Source: Sordaria brevicollis (lineage: Eukaryota > Ascomycota > Sordariomycetes > Sordariales > Sordariaceae). From it: a stretch of DNA of 64,000 bases. Location: assembly GCA_033439795.1 (NCBI GenBank), contig JAUTDP010000003.1:1550001-1614000 (forward strand), in the 5' to 3' direction. Made by a program: the position numbers and the translations under genes. Shown piece after piece: positions 10,480 to 24,900 of this stretch. A model generated the notes under the pieces. It had not been told where the DNA came from. It made no database searches and saw only the letters and a list, made by a program, of their open reading frames with translations. Each line of letters opens with the position of its first letter. Position 1 is the stretch's first letter.

Positions 10480-13350
10480 CAATATATCTATATAGGTAAA
10501 ATATCCTACAAGGCCAGCGCCAGAGATAAATCAACTTTATTTACCAAATATAACTCAAATCAAATATAAATCAATTCAATTTAAGGTCCCTGGAATATTT
10601 ACAATTCAACTTGGATCTCGAAGTTGATTTACCGATTTGCCCGCCTTCTTGGCGTTCCGGTAATATCCTTAGATTAGGGTTATAGCCGGCAAAATATATA
10701 TTTTTAACCCTTGAAAGATCGTTACACCTTAACCCTTAGGTACTATATCCGGCCGTATAGATTACCAAAAAATAATCTATTTGGGTTTTCTAAACTATTG
10801 TAGTACGCTAAACCGACCAAATCGAATATCGTAAAATTATATCGTAAAGTTATATTATATACCACCTTAATTAAATATAATTATATTTAATTACCCTCGA
10901 TAATTATTAATCGTTCCCCTCCTTTATTGCGGATTATTATTAATTTTTATTAATATTATTAATATTATTACTATTACGATACTTATTATTTACGACCCTC
11001 TTACCGTCCCCCGCGACGATATTACTTCGATTATTATTTAACCGCCTACTATCTCCCTTCGGAATCCTACTATATATATTATTACAATATTATTATTTAA
11101 AGAGGGTTACCGTCTCCTTACTACTAAATAATTCGAATTAATATTAATTATCGATATTAAAGATTTGCCGTATAATAATTTCGAATGGCCGAAAGCTAAG
11201 ATTAAGAGTAATTAGTATATATTAAAATATTAATTAAATAAAAAGATTAAATAATCTTTTTAAGTCGCTAATTATAGTATTTTTTTAATTAAAATATAAG
11301 GTAACTTTAGCGGTTTGCGGTACTAGTACTATAAATTGTATTAAAGGCTTTATATCCTACGTATAATAAACTCTACTATTATTTACCTCCGCTATAATTA
11401 TAGAATTAGGGAGTTTATTAATATATAAAAGGTAGCGGAATAAGCGCGTAACTAGCCTAGATTAATCGTAAATATACTTTATTAACCTTAATTCCTTATT
11501 ATTAAACCGGTTATTAATAGATTCCGCGAATTATTAATAGAAATAGTCGTTAACGCGAAGTTCCTATATACCTTTATCGAGAATACCGTTTTTAAATCGT
11601 TAATAAAGTTAATAAAGAGTAATTTAGCCGAGAAATTACTATTAATATTATATTATATAATAGTAGAGTAGATTACCGCGAAATATAATTTATATTTTAA
11701 CCAGTTGAAAATTCATTTAGGAGTTTTTTATTTTAAAAAATAATTCTCCTTCGACCTTTAAACTTTATTTAATAGGTTCACTATCCTTTCGATTTTTATT
11801 TATTACGTAGATAATTCCTATATATTACGCTATAATTTATTTAGTTTTTTTAAAGTGCGCGGTAATTATAGTAGTAAAAATATCGCGGTTATTATCTTCG
11901 AGGTTATTAAAAAATACGAAATATTAATTAATAATATTACTTACTTTTAGTATAATAATATTAAAGTTAATAATCGTTATATTTTTTACGTTTTACGTAG
12001 GTTCTACCCCTCCTAATTAATTAATTATATTAAATTAGAGATTATTAACTATCGGTTATATTATTTTAGCTACGTTTTGAACCTCGGGGCGAAGGCTATT
12101 ATAAAGGCTAATTTTCCTTTAAATATTAACCCCGAAATTAGTTATTTATTTACCCGCTTTTCTATTACTAATAAGGATACTTTATTGCGGGAGTAGAGGA
12201 AAGTTGGACCGATCGGTCAATTGTATAATATTATTTAATTTATTTAAAAAAGCCTTTAACGTTATATTAAATTCTAAGAAATTATACAATTCAATTATAG
12301 TAGCGCTTATAACGATAAAATTTTACTTTGGTTGGGTAGTTATAGCGTTATTAATAATAATAATATATCCCCCAATATTAGTATTATTTTTAATAATATA
12401 ATTTAATAGAATTTAGAGTACCGAATAATCCGCCGCGCTTAGAAATTGCATAAATATATTAATTATTACATTAAAGAGATAATTAATTATAAGGACGAAA
12501 ATAAAAGGATATTTAATAAAAATTAATTTAATAATAATAATTGGGGGATTTTTGCCGCTATTATAGAGGTAATAGGGCTATTTAAAGATTTTATTAAGAG
12601 GTTCGAGTTTCGAAACCCCTTTTTTGGTTTGGTTATACCGAGTTTCTACCGTTTAATTGAGCAATTATAATTAATAAAATATAAATTCTAGGGTAATATT
12701 ACTTTTAAACCGTTTAAGGGATTAAAAATATTAGAATTTAATATTTATATTATTACGGCGCTAATTCCTACCTTTATTACTTTTAATCGACGTACTACGC
12801 GTTTACGTATACCCGCTTCCTCTTCTTTTACGATTAATACGACCACTTCCTTTATTAAAGGGGATTTATTAACCGAAGTTTTAAATTTATAACCTTCCCC
12901 TATTCTTCCTCCTTATACCCTATTATTACAACTTTTTCGACTTTTTCGACCGACCGCTACCGAAGTAGAATCCTTAAACGATAGCCCTCCCATCGATTAC
13001 GTAAATAACTTAATTAATAAAAGTATAGAAGCGGTAGGCTATATTATCGATAGGGTAATTACAAAATTGAAGTAATATAAGGATAAAATAGAATAGTACC
13101 TTTTATATTAAATTACATTAATTTTATACCCTAATTATTATATACGTTAAATATCCTAAGAGTTTATTAATAATTAATACGAATATATATTTAAAGATTT
13201 CTAATTCATTTACAATATTAATTACGCTAATTAATTAATCGAGGACCCTTTAATTAATATTAATAACCAATAGGCTAAGATTATTGATAACGATTAACTT
13301 ATCGATAACGACTTCTACGATACCCTCCTATTATAACCTTAATATGAGGA

Positions 13351-13600
13351 TAAATTGCTACATTACTTTAACGATTAAATTTTTATTTATAATAATCTAC
13401 TAGGGTAGTGGAAGGCGAATTAAAGTATATACCCGCGCTTGTTTTATATAGTATTTAATTTTTTATTTATCCCTTCGATAATTAACGATTGTAAATACTC
13501 CTTCAATAGCGTTAAATTGACCGTAGATAGTTAGAGGTATAGTTTTACTGTAGATTCGATTAATATTATCGAAAGTTTGAAGTTTTGGTTGCGATTTGAT
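13351..13600 (+). pseudogene. hATC dimerisation region of the hAT transposase
   Basis: This is the best preserved coding stretch of the hAT relic. The plus frame gives W-KANQSIYPRL, then FLFIPSINDCKYSFNSVKL, TVDSQRYSFTVDSINIIESL and KFWLRF. It corresponds to the usual YPRLSxMALDYLSIPA..CERxFSSAKLT pattern with RIP-type replacements and several TAA/TAG codons. Confidence 0.8.
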
Positions 13601-13747
13601 TTAATTTTTAATGATTGATGAAGGGTTACGATGTATTAGGGATGTTGGGCGTTTCGAGAGGAGGATAGGAAGTTAAAAAAGAAAAAAAACTATCTAATTT
13701 CGAGGTTAAAACACTAAAAAGATGTGATTTTATATAGTAAATTAACA

Positions 13748-13780
13748 AATTAAATTAAATTAAATTAAATTAAATTAAAT
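13748..13780. repeat. (TAAAT)n microsatellite
   Basis: About seven tandem copies of TAAAT, subterminal to the right end of the hAT relic. Confidence 0.8.
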
Positions 13781-14059
13781 ATAGGTCGTATTTGAGTGGG
13801 GTAAATTAAATATGACCTGTATTTGATTTGATTTGATTTATCTCTAGCGCTGTATAAGGCCATCCTAATATAAATAATCTATATATACTGCACCCTATAC
13901 CTTGCAACCCCCCAAACCGATTGTGCGTAATCGATTAAAATTTTTAGTAAAATTATTTATATTATTATTATTATTGTAATTAATTATTTACTCTATTATA
14001 ATATCTTTTCGAGCCTCCTCTTTAGCTAATTTTTATACCGCTAGCGACGGCGATTAATC

Positions 14060-16650
14060 CCCTCTTCCTTCTCCCTCCCCCAACGACTATAGCGACTATA
14101 GCGATTATAGCGATTATAGCGATTATAGCGATTATAGCGACTATAGCGACTATAGCGACCGCGAGTAATCCTTTATATTTGGCCAATAATAATCCCCTAT
14201 TAATATTTTTAGCGCTAGTGAAAGTGAATGGGATAGTAACGGCGACTAGTCCTCCTCCCCCGATAAACGCCCCGACGAACTCCTTAATAATAGCGCTATT
14301 ACCCTTATTCCTTTTTAGCCCGTTTAATCGGTCGACCCTAATAATAAATTCTTTAATATAAGCCCTATAATATATAAAGTAATAAATAATATTATACTAG
14401 CCTTTTACTACCGCTATATAATATTGGTAATAATATAACGTACGCATTCTTTAAAAGGTAATGCCCGGGTAAATAGTAAGCTCTCTTCTGGCTAGCTATA
14501 ATATAAGTACGCTAAGTACTATAAATACCCTATACTTAAGGAGGCTATACGATTTCGAAGGGGCTTTAAAAAAACTACGCGGGGCTATCCATTTAAGCTC
14601 AATTTTAAACGCGTCTTAATAATTAACGATAACGTAGATAATAATAACGTAAATAAACTTTATACCCTTACGGCTATTAACCTTAGTATTAAAAGTACCC
14701 TTTAATTATTATTTTAACCGCCTTTTTAATTATTTATTTCGTTATTATAAAAAAGGAGTTAAAGTATATTTACCGCTTCTTTACGTAATAGGAGTTAGTT
14801 ATTTATATAATTAAATAGTTTATTAAGTACGAATATCCCTACTTCCTATTAATTATTAAAGATTATTTTAATATATAATATTACGCCCGTAAAGTATAAA
14901 AAAAAGGCTATACCGATATTTAAAATTTTATTTAAATATTCGATTATTAAGCGGATTTCGATTATAATAATAGGGAAATCGTATTCGTAGAGCTTAATTT
15001 TCTAAATAAAGAGCGTACGGTTTTCAATAAAGCATTTTGGGTTTTAGCCGATTAGGAAACTATTTAAAAGGATTATCCCTATATATTAATAATCGATACG
15101 ATTTATAAAATTAACCGCTTTTATAAACCGTTCGTTATAAATATTATTATTACGCTAACGTATAATATAGCGCCCGTATTTTAGTACTTAATTAATAACG
15201 AATAGGAGAAGGGAAGTTTTAATTAATATTTTTAATAATTGCGGGAATTTATAAATTGAAAGGAAGTCCCTTTACCCGAAATTATTATTATAAATAACGA
15301 CTTTCAATTTATTACCGCCCTACGCGCCTACTTTCCTAGCGTATAGCATTAACGCTATATTTAGCACTTTAATAATGACGTTATTACGGCTATTAAGAAG
15401 TATTAGGTGAAGGAGGAAGTAACGGGTAAAATAAAGGGGAAAGGGAAAGAAAAGGTAAAATATAGTCGTTAATTTACTTAATAATCGATTTAGTAATTAT
15501 AATTTCCCTAATCCGCCTAACCCCCTTAAATCGAGCTTATTAATAATAAAGGTAATTTAATAAAATTATAACGTTAATATTAAAAAGTCCGTATAACTAT
15601 TAGAATTAAAGTATAAATAAGTTTATTATTTAAGGAATTTACGTAAATAAGGATTATTTTCTTTATTTATTAATAATATATAATATTTAATAAGGGTTCT
15701 ATTAAATTTCTTAACGTAAAAGATTTAATAGAAGTAACGTTTAAAGAAACTTAATTTTATTTATTTAAATACTTTAGGGAAGAATTCTTATTTTATAAAT
15801 TCGAATAGGCTAATTATTATATTAACGTAAACTTCAATTTTAATTATAAGATTATTTCCTTTAATAAGTCTATTAATGTTAGCGTTAAGGCGGAAGGGTT
15901 ATTAATACGTATTAGTTTCGATAAGGTTTTTTAAATTATTAAATTTATTGTTATTAAACGGTATAATACATATAAAGAGTAGATCGCTATTTTTAATACC
16001 CGGGTACGTCGTAATTACTTATATAAAAGTTGGTTAGGTAATTACACGCTCTAAATAACGGTATAGGGTTTAAATTTATTAGTAGAATAATATAAAAAGG
16101 CTTTTATTATTATAAAATCTAATAAGAATCTTTACCCTTAAGAATTCTCCCCCTATAATAATAATTTTTAAACCTAATATAACCTCCCCTATATATACGA
16201 ATTATTAACGTAATATAATTATAAGAATTAAAAAAAACTATTAATTAATAAAGTCGATTACTACCCGTTTTAATATTTTGTAAAGGAGTTTAATACCCTA
16301 AATTAGTATTTATAAATTCGCTCCTCTATTAACGTAATATTTAAAGGGCGCCCCAAAAATTAGTATAATCCTTTTAGTAATAAGTCCGTTATCCCCCCTC
16401 CTAAGCGGACCGCTAATTACGTTAATAATAGCGGGCGAATTAGTCGGATTTCTAGCGCTATACAACGTAACCCATCTCGAATAGAGGTTTCTAATCCCAA
16501 TTTAGAAGCCCTAAATATAGTAAATAAGGTAGCTAAGAATGAAGAAAATATTAGAAAAAGTATTAAGAGTATTAGAAAGGGCGCTATAAAGGGTAATTAT
16601 ATTATTATTAGTAATAATATTTAATAATTTCAATTTTAAACGCTAATATA
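14060..16650 (+). mobile_element. MULE (Mutator-like) transposase relic, RIP-mutated
   Basis: Reading across RIP stops gives a long transposase-like protein. Upstream is an Asp/Ser/Tyr-repeat region (14082-14157). The core near 15060-15375 follows the MULE order: YILIIDTIYKINRF-KPF (the D-T-x-K-x-N-x-F motif), then QYLINNEQEKGSF.QYFQQLR, PLPEIIITNNDFQFITALR (second catalytic Asp region) and FPSVQHQRYIQHFNNDV. The C-terminal part has QLQFPQSAQPPQIELI and a long polar tail to about 16620. Terminal inverted repeats were not found by eye; the right side abuts the 5' LTR of the Gypsy element at 16863. Inactive: many in-frame stops, CpA/TpG nearly absent. Confidence 0.7.
14082..14157 (+). repeat. 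9-bp tandem repeat AGCGA(C/T)TAT encoding (Ser-Asp-Tyr)n
   Basis: Eight consecutive 9-nt units differ only at a C/T position (GAC or GAT for Asp). They lie in frame with the N-terminal part of the MULE relic. The unit contains no CpA and so escaped RIP. Confidence 0.85.
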
Positions 16651-16862
16651 TATAAAGGGGGACGGTAAAAGTAAAAGAAATAGGGGGAAAGGGAGAGGGA
16701 AAAATAGAGGGAAGGGCGCCGCTAGAATTGCCCTAATTAGAATAATACGTATTTCCCGCAAACGCGCCGCCTAATTACCACCCTTTAAAAATTCGAACCT
16801 ACTTCTACCCCTTCTACCTAACGATTCGAATTTACCGTTAATTTCTATTATTAATAATGAGA

Positions 16863-17480
16863 TGGGGCGGATAAACAGGTACAAGGGTATACGGCTAGAC
16901 AGCAGATTTTTTCCGAATTTTTTCGAAAATTTTTCGTAGTTTTTCATTCTAGAGGAATTCTTCCAGGGATTTTCCCTAGTTATAATCTAAAAAAAGAAGT
17001 ATAGGATAAGGATGCATCATAATAAATTAATTTAAAGGAAGTATAATAATAGTATATTAAATAGATTAAGAAAGAAAATTATAGAATGAATTTCGGACTT
17101 TTATATAGAAAGAAGGAAAGTTCTAAAGGAATAAAAGGAGAGAAGGGTAATTAGAAAGAAAAGAAGGGAAGTTAAGCAACTTTTACTAGAATAATAATTA
17201 GATTTTATTTAATCTTTAAAATAAAAATCTTCTTTAATTTGGTGAAAATTAATTCCTTAATTAAATTTTTAAAACTTCTTAACCCTACTTTTATAATAAG
17301 TAAAAGAAAAAATATAATTAAATCGAAAAAAATATTCCTATTATTAAATTATTCCTTTCTTCCCTATAAATTTATTCCTCTTTCTATTCTTTTAATCTTA
17401 TTAAAAATTTTTAATATAGTTCCTTTCTTAATTATTATAATAATAGTAGTTATTTAGGGTTATTTTTCTTCCTTATTTTA
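16863..17480 (+). repeat. 5' LTR of Gypsy element (618 bp)
   Basis: Starts TG and ends TA (CA in the other copy). It aligns end to end with 29679-30296. The first about 130 nt retain CpA/TpG; the rest is RIP-converted. Confidence 0.9.
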
Positions 17481-18449
17481 AATAATAATAAAGACGAAAT
17501 TGAATTTCAAACTTCTAACTAAATTGGCTAAAGCGGATTCAATACTTTAAAATAATAAGATTAAGAATTTTAATAATCCGACGATTATAAAAAAAGAATA
17601 ATAGAGAATAAATATCGAAATAGAATTAGAAATATACTATCCTAAATATACTATAAGATTCGCTATAGAAATGAAGTAATATATAGGATAAGCGTAAACG
17701 CAATTATAGCCTTCTTAATATTAATTATTATATATTATAAAAACGTCCTTAAAAATTAAATTAGGAATAAATTATAGACCTAGAAGATTTATAATTTTCG
17801 ATACTAAACGAATAATAACCGATTAGCCGAAGATTTAATAACAAATTCCCGGCTCCGAGGCTAATAATTAAAGTAAATATTATTAAATTAGAAACCTTAC
17901 CCCGATTTTAATATTAAATTAATACTTTATATAAATTTAATAGAAGGGTATATATAAGCGAATAATAATTGGCGCCGGGGCTTCGAATATATAAAATATT
18001 TATTTAATAATTCTAAGAATTTTATTTTAATACGCGTCGTCGGAATTTTTAGGATGTAATATATTTATTTAACGGCTTTAAACCCCCCTATATTAATATA
18101 TAATAGTTTATTTAATTAAATTTAATATATATTATATTATCCGATATTAATTAAAGTATAATTTATTTTTTATTAATAAAGGGTTAAATTTCGTATAAAA
18201 ATATAATAGTACTTTATATTAACGTTTATTTAATAAGAGGTTCCCCCCGAACATTTTTTATTATTTTATATCCTTTATTAACAATAAACTAATAGGATAT
18301 TCGTCGATATTAGTATTAAAATTAATAATTTTTATTTATAATAATTCTTAATTAATAATTAATTTACCTATTATATTTATTAATCCCTTTTCTATATTTA
18401 TTTCTTCGCCTCTTTATTTATCTCCTTTTATACTTCCTATATATTTTTT

Positions 18450-21400
18450 ATCCTCTTCCCCCCTAAATATAATAAATTCTAATTAAATTTTTAATTATTA
18501 AATTTATTCCGAGAATAAGGATAATAATAATTAAAATTAATAATAAAACCCTAACCCCGTTTTGAATTAAACGATTATAACGTTCCCTATATATTCTTCA
18601 AAGGATTTTAATTTTAAAAAGAAGTTTAGAAATAAAAATATTACTAAATTCTTCCTAAATTTCAAAAATAGAACGAATTTCGTTAAATAGCGTAATAACG
18701 AAGAAAAGATTAACGTATAGTGCCGATAATATAAGCCCTAATCCCAAAATATTATTAAGGGTATTATCCGTTTTATTAAAAAAGAAAACGAGCCCGTTAC
18801 GTAAGTAAAATTCTATAATAAATTTTATACTATTTATTATATTTATAACCCTAAGTAAATAGATTCTAACGTAAATAAACTCTAAGACTTCTACTATAAA
18901 CGTATCGAAAATAATAAAAAAGCCGTCAATAATACTATTCTTAAATATTATTAATTATTAATTCGGCAAAAATAAATTAATTAAGAAATTATCGAAAGGT
19001 TAGTAATTAAACGCTTCTATAAGAAATTACTTTACTACTACTATATTAATTTTATTACTTATTTCGGCAAGGATGAAGATAAACTTTTTAAAATAATATA
19101 AATTAATTTTTCTACGAAACTTTCTAATTAAATTATTACCTATTATCGAAAGGAAGATAACGATTCCGATTCTAATTTTAATAATTCTTTTAATTCCTTT
19201 AACGATAGCGATAACGATAAAAATAATAAGGTAGTAGAGAAGATTATTATTATTAAAATTAAGATTTTTAATAGTAAAAAGGATTTTAATAAGAAAAAGA
19301 TTACGATTATTAAATAAAAAGTTATTAAGGAATTTATTACTATAAACGTTTTAATTAAGAGTTTTTAAAATATTTAGATTATTTATATTAAAGTAGCGAA
19401 CTAATAAATTGAGAATTTTAAAAATCGTTTCCGAAATTTCTTTAAAAGTAATTATACTTTTTAAATTAATATTATAATAATATAATCGATTAAATAAATT
19501 TAACTAACGGAAAATATAATTTACTATTAGTATAAATAATTTAGCTATATTTAATATTAATATAAAAATAAAGACTATTATATAAATAAAGGATAAATCT
19601 ATTAAATTAAAATTAATAAGGAATAAGGCTATAAGTAATAATTCTACTTAAGAAATAATATTAAATTAATATAATATATTTTAAATAATATAATTTCTAT
19701 TACTTTTCGTATAAACCGCCTTAGAAATATATTTAAATCCCGTATAATTTACTATAATAAATACCCTAAGTATAATAAATTCCGGGAATAAAAAACTAAA
19801 ATTTATTTTAATAAGTTTACCCCTAACTTTAATCTCTTAAAATTAGAATATTAATAGAAATAGCGAGAGGTCTAAAATTATCGCCGAATTAATCCTTAAA
19901 ATAATATAATTTTAATTAACGAATTATCTCTCTAAACTAATTACAACTTAATTAATTTATATTTAACGTCTCTTTTTCCTTTTATTTAAAAGTCTTTTTT
20001 AATATTTTAAATCCTAAAATAAATTATAAAAAGGGAAGCTATTATTACGCCTACTTAAACGTAAGGAAAATTAATAACTCTTCGTAAACCCCTTTTTAAT
20101 ATAAATCGAAAAGAGAAATTATAATTACCACCTATAAGAAAATTAGATTTTAACCCTTGTATAGAAGATATAACGGATTAAAAAAACGTACGAATAATAA
20201 TAATTAAAACCGTATCCAAGCCGGCTCTTTAATTAAAATTAATTCCTACCGCCGCTATTAAATCGTTAAAATTTATAGACGAATTTCTAATTAAAATTTA
20301 GAAACTTTTAATTAATAAATCCGTTTTTAAATTTAAAGACTTTAATAGCTTTAAAGATTATATAAATTATAAAATTGCTTAAATTAAAGAGAATTGCCCG
20401 ATTATTAATAAAATTATAAATATTAAATTATAGATTACTTTCGAAAATATAATTACGGTTCTTCCCGAATCCGGTTAATTATTTAAAGAATTAATTAACT
20501 TTAAATACTATTAAAAGGCCTTTAAAGAAGCCTTTTAATTAATATACGATAATAGTATTATTAAGGATAATAATTTAAAAGTTAATTAATTCCGCTTATA
20601 TAATTTATAAATTAATATTATTATTATAATATTTAAGGAACCCTTATATAAGGATTAGAAGAAGAGGTTTAATAATATCTTCGCCGCGTAAATATATTAA
20701 TTTTATTATTAAATCGTAAATCTTAAAACGGTATTTAAAAACGAATTAATTCGAATTTATAAAGAGGATTTTTAAATTATATTCTATAGTAAAAATTACT
20801 ATTTAATAAAAAAATTACGTATATATAAAACCTTTTTACGTTAATAATTAATATTAAATTTAAAAATAGTAAAAAGGTTATAATTTTTTTAAATAACGGT
20901 ACGGAAATTAATACTATATTTATTAATTTAATCGATAAATTTAATTTTAATAATATAAATTGTACGATTATTAATATTAATTCTAATAATGGAAAGGTAT
21001 AATTTAAAGGTAAAATAATAAAGGATATTTTCCTATTCGATAAAAATCGGAAAGTATATTTTATAATTACTCGGAATTAACTCCCTCGTTATAAAATCCT
21101 ATTTAGCCTTCCGTTTATTAGAAATATTAACGTTATAATAAATTATATTAACGTCGGAACCGTTTATATTTACTTTATTATAGGAGGAATAAGAATTAAT
21201 ATTCTTTTCGTTATTAAGGAATAAATAAACGCCTTCGGGTAACGGGTTTAATTCCCCTATTATAATTATTTACCCTATTATTATAAATAATGCCTAAAAA
21301 TCTATTCTAACGAATAAATTGCTTTATAAATTTATTAAAATAAATTTAGAGGAAAATAATAAGAGATTTATGAAAGGTATTAAAATTAATAAGGATAATA

Positions 21401-24400
21401 AAAATTACCTTTCTTTAGGAAAAGAAATTATAAATATTATTATCGCCTTATTATATAATAAAAAGTATAACGAAGAAGCATTATCCGATTACTTTCGATT
21501 AATTAAAAAAATTAATTTAAAATATTAGAGGAAGAATATAAATAATCCTTTAGAGAATTAATTATTAATAAAATAATAATTAGAAAGTAGAGTAATATAA
21601 AACCGAATAAGGAAAAAGATTTGTAAAAGCTTTTTTCGGGAATTACGAAGATTAATAATTAAAATATTAAAAATTAAGGGAAGAAGGTTCCGAAATTTAA
21701 AAAAATAAAGGATATTCCGTCCTTTGCTAATTTATTTTCTTTTACGTCGCTATAAAATTCTTTTCCGTTTATTTAAATTAATATTTTGTATAAAAGAATC
21801 GTTTAAAAAATGAAATTAATCAATAATACGCCTTCGGATGGTTTTAAACCCGGTAGTAATTTTAATTGGAAAAAATGGAAATTCGAAGAAGTTTAGTATA
21901 AAATTAAAAATAATTAGATAATTTTCCGTTTAAATAGGATAAATATATTATTCTATAATTTATAGAATTAATTAAAAGTTCCCGGTTAACGCTTAAAAGA
22001 CTTTAATAAATTTTAGAGAAGAACGAATTATTTAATAAATTAAAATCGAACTTTTTATTTATATATTTTTAATTATAAAAAAGCCTTTATTTAGGAATTT
22101 TTAAATATAATTTTATTTATAAAGATATAATAGAAAAATAAAAATTAAAACGGTTATTTATTTAATTTAATAAACGAAAGTAATTCCTATTCTATAAGTT
22201 TATATAAAAAGTTTATAATTTATTTAAAGAATATTTAGCGCGGAATTTTAGGAAGAAATTATACTTTTTATCGGAATAATTAGTTTTTCGTTTAGAAAAG
22301 GATAAAAATCCGGTTAATTAATAACGTTTAAAAAATTAATAAAATAATTATCGTAATATTAATATACCCCTAAGGTATAAACTTTTAACGAAGATTTTAT
22401 TAAGTACGAGATTCTTTCTTTATTAATTTATTTTAAATATAATAAGGTTCGTTTAATAAGGAAAGTCGGGATTTAACGATATTTTTAATACCTTTTAATC
22501 TATTCCGTATAATAACGCTACCTAAGGAGAATTAATTTAATCGCTTAATTTATAAGGGTAATAATTAAAATCCTTTATAATTTAATCTTAAAGTATATTA
22601 GCTTATTTTGACGATATTTATATTAAAAGTCCGAAAAGCTATATAACGACGAATTAATTAATAATAAAGGAGTTCGACGCTTTATTTACGAATATTTTAT
22701 TAATATTAATAAAATATTACTAAACATTAAATTTACTAGTAGAATAATTACCGTAACTAAATCCTAATAATATAAACGAAAAGTAATTTTAATGGTTATA
22801 TTTTAATCCTAAAGGAAATTTTTAAATAAAATTAAAATTAGAAAGATTGCGAATAGATTTATTATATTATTAAAAAATTAAACCCCGAGGAAAAGAATTT
22901 AAAGAACTTCGAACTTTTTTAAATATCGTTAATTATTACGGATTTGGATTAAAGATTTTAGAATTATCGCTATCCCGTTATACCTATTATAAAAAGGGAA
23001 TTAAATTAATATAAATAGAAAATTAGTAATTTACTATAGAATATTTTTAATATAAAATTACTATTATTTAATCTTTATAACCTCGTTTACAATAATAGCG
23101 AAATAATTATTTATTTCGTTAATATTTATATTAAAGGATAGGGAACGGTTATTAAATAATTTAATTTCGATAAGAAATAATATCCTTATAGTTTAAAAAT
23201 AATATTTAATTACTAGCCGAAATTCGTTATAATACTATTAAATAAGAGCTTTATAATTTATTTTATATTTTTAAACGATTAAAACGTTAATTTTTCAGAA
23301 TGTATTTTATTATTAAAATAAATATTAAATCTTTATTTATTAATTTAATAGCGCAGTAAATAATATTCTTAATACCTTTCTTATACGGTAAATTACTTAA
23401 ATAAAATACTTCGATTTTAATATAAAGTATATCCCCGGAATTAAAAATATTATAATTAACGGCTTTTTCGGAAACCCTTTAGAAAAAGTGATTTAAAAGA
23501 GAAACGCTTTAAGGAAAATATTAACGATTTTATCGACATTTAAATTTATTATTTTTTTACCGAGAAATATATAAAAGGGGAGCGGATTTTATTCGACGAA
23601 TATTCTAATTATTCGGAAAATATAGCTCGTTATTTATTTTCGCTCCGCGTTCCGTATAATATAATAAAATATTTATTATATAATAAATTTTTAAGAGAAA
23701 CGCTTTTAAATATTTTATTTATTATCGAAGGTTTTAATTAGAATAATTTATAAGAGTATTTACCTTCGTTTTTTAATTAACGATAAAACGTAATAGGAAT
23801 TAATTATATAACGTTATTAGACGAAATTAATTATTAAAGAAAGGAAGGAATTTATAAATAAATTATTAAATATTATTATTAGTATAGGATATATATTTAA
23901 ATCGAAGATATAATCTATAATTATATTATTTATTAAATATACGCTCTTAAACGTTATAAAGATAAGTATAGATAATTATTTCTAATTCTTTAACTTTTTA
24001 GCTAGTAGATTTTAAATGTTTAATATTTATTAAGTAGAAAAGGAAGACGATAAACGTTAATTGAAATTAAAAATAATTTAACGAATTACGTAGAAGTAAA
24101 AATTTTTTAATATTAACGTTAAAATATATTATTATTTTCTTCTAGGAAGTGTTTTTATATTAGGGATATCCTTTTAGTATTTTTATCGATAATAGTTCCG
24201 AATTTTAAAGAAAATTTACCGAAATATTTAATAACCTTTAAATCTATTAATACGAATAATACTTTATAATTATTAAATTAACGGAATTAACGAATAAAAG
24301 TATTCGGTAATTATTATAATATTAATTAAATTAATAAAAGGAATTAGTAAGGGATAAAGGGATTTATTCCCTTATATCCTTTTTACTAATTATATTATTA

Positions 24401-24900
24401 TTCGTAATAATTACGGATTTACTCCTTTTTAATTAGCCTATAATTATAATCCTATTACTCTTATTAAATTCGATTATTTATTTTAGAAATTAATCGAATA
24501 AGAAAAGTATTTAGAAAAATATATAATAAATAAATTAATCGCTACCGTCGTTTAAATATATTATAATATTAAGTACTGCTTTTAATAAGCGGCCGAAAAA
24601 GTTACTAATATTAAGAGAAAAATTACTACGCGAAGAAATTCCGTTAATTTCTATAAAATAAGACCGAAAAACGTTATTATTAATATCGGAGATTTTATTT
24701 TTATTTATAATAGTATTCGGAAATTAATATAAGTATTATTAAGAAATTGAATTATAAATGGAAAAGTCCTTATAAAATCGTTAATATTATTAATGGGAAT
24801 ATTTATTACTATGCGTAATTGGACGGATTTCGTTTTAAAAGGCTAACTTCTTTTAAAAATATTAAAAAGTTTATTCGCCAAAATAGTATACTCTTTAATC
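18450..24900 (+). pseudogene. gag-pol of the Gypsy element (degenerate)
   Basis: Readable only by ignoring RIP stop codons. A capsid-like region contains KRFYKKLLYYYYINFITYFG, followed by an acidic Asp/Ser tract. Protease, RT with YFDD (22604-22615), a stretch like YYRIWIKDF-IIA.PIY in the RT/RNase H connection (about 22930-23000), and integrase with DNSSEF (24188-24205) follow in the Gypsy order. No intact frame longer than about 70 codons survives. Confidence 0.75.

Larger units (their letters stand above)
10480..13890 (+). mobile_element. hAT-family DNA transposon relic, heavily RIP-mutated
   Basis: Terminal inverted repeats are visible: left 10480-10534 and the reverse complement of about 13835-13890 share CA(A/G)TATAT... 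and AGAGATAAATCA, with GCGC(C/T)AGAGATAAATCA nearly identical. Subterminal AAATC/AAATT repeats lie inside both ends. Reading plus-strand frames while allowing stops created by RIP reveals a hAT transposase. Near 11860-12200 the order resembles GxHSGxNIA, EVIKKYEI, INNITYF and GAKAIIKANFP. Near 12200, GPIGQLYNII is the GPIGKLHNI motif. The hATC dimerisation domain (13351-13600) reads YPRLFYIVFNFLFIPSINDC with FNSVKLTVDSQRYS. The element is inactive. The edges (10480-10620, 13560-13700) retain CpA/TpG better than the core. Confidence 0.8.

Noticed and set aside
12204..12401. Short open frames within the AT-rich blocks (also at 14179, 17239, 21319, 29575, 62068)
   Set aside because: Chance frames inside RIP-mutated transposon relics, mostly out of phase with the recognisable transposase, gag or pol readings.
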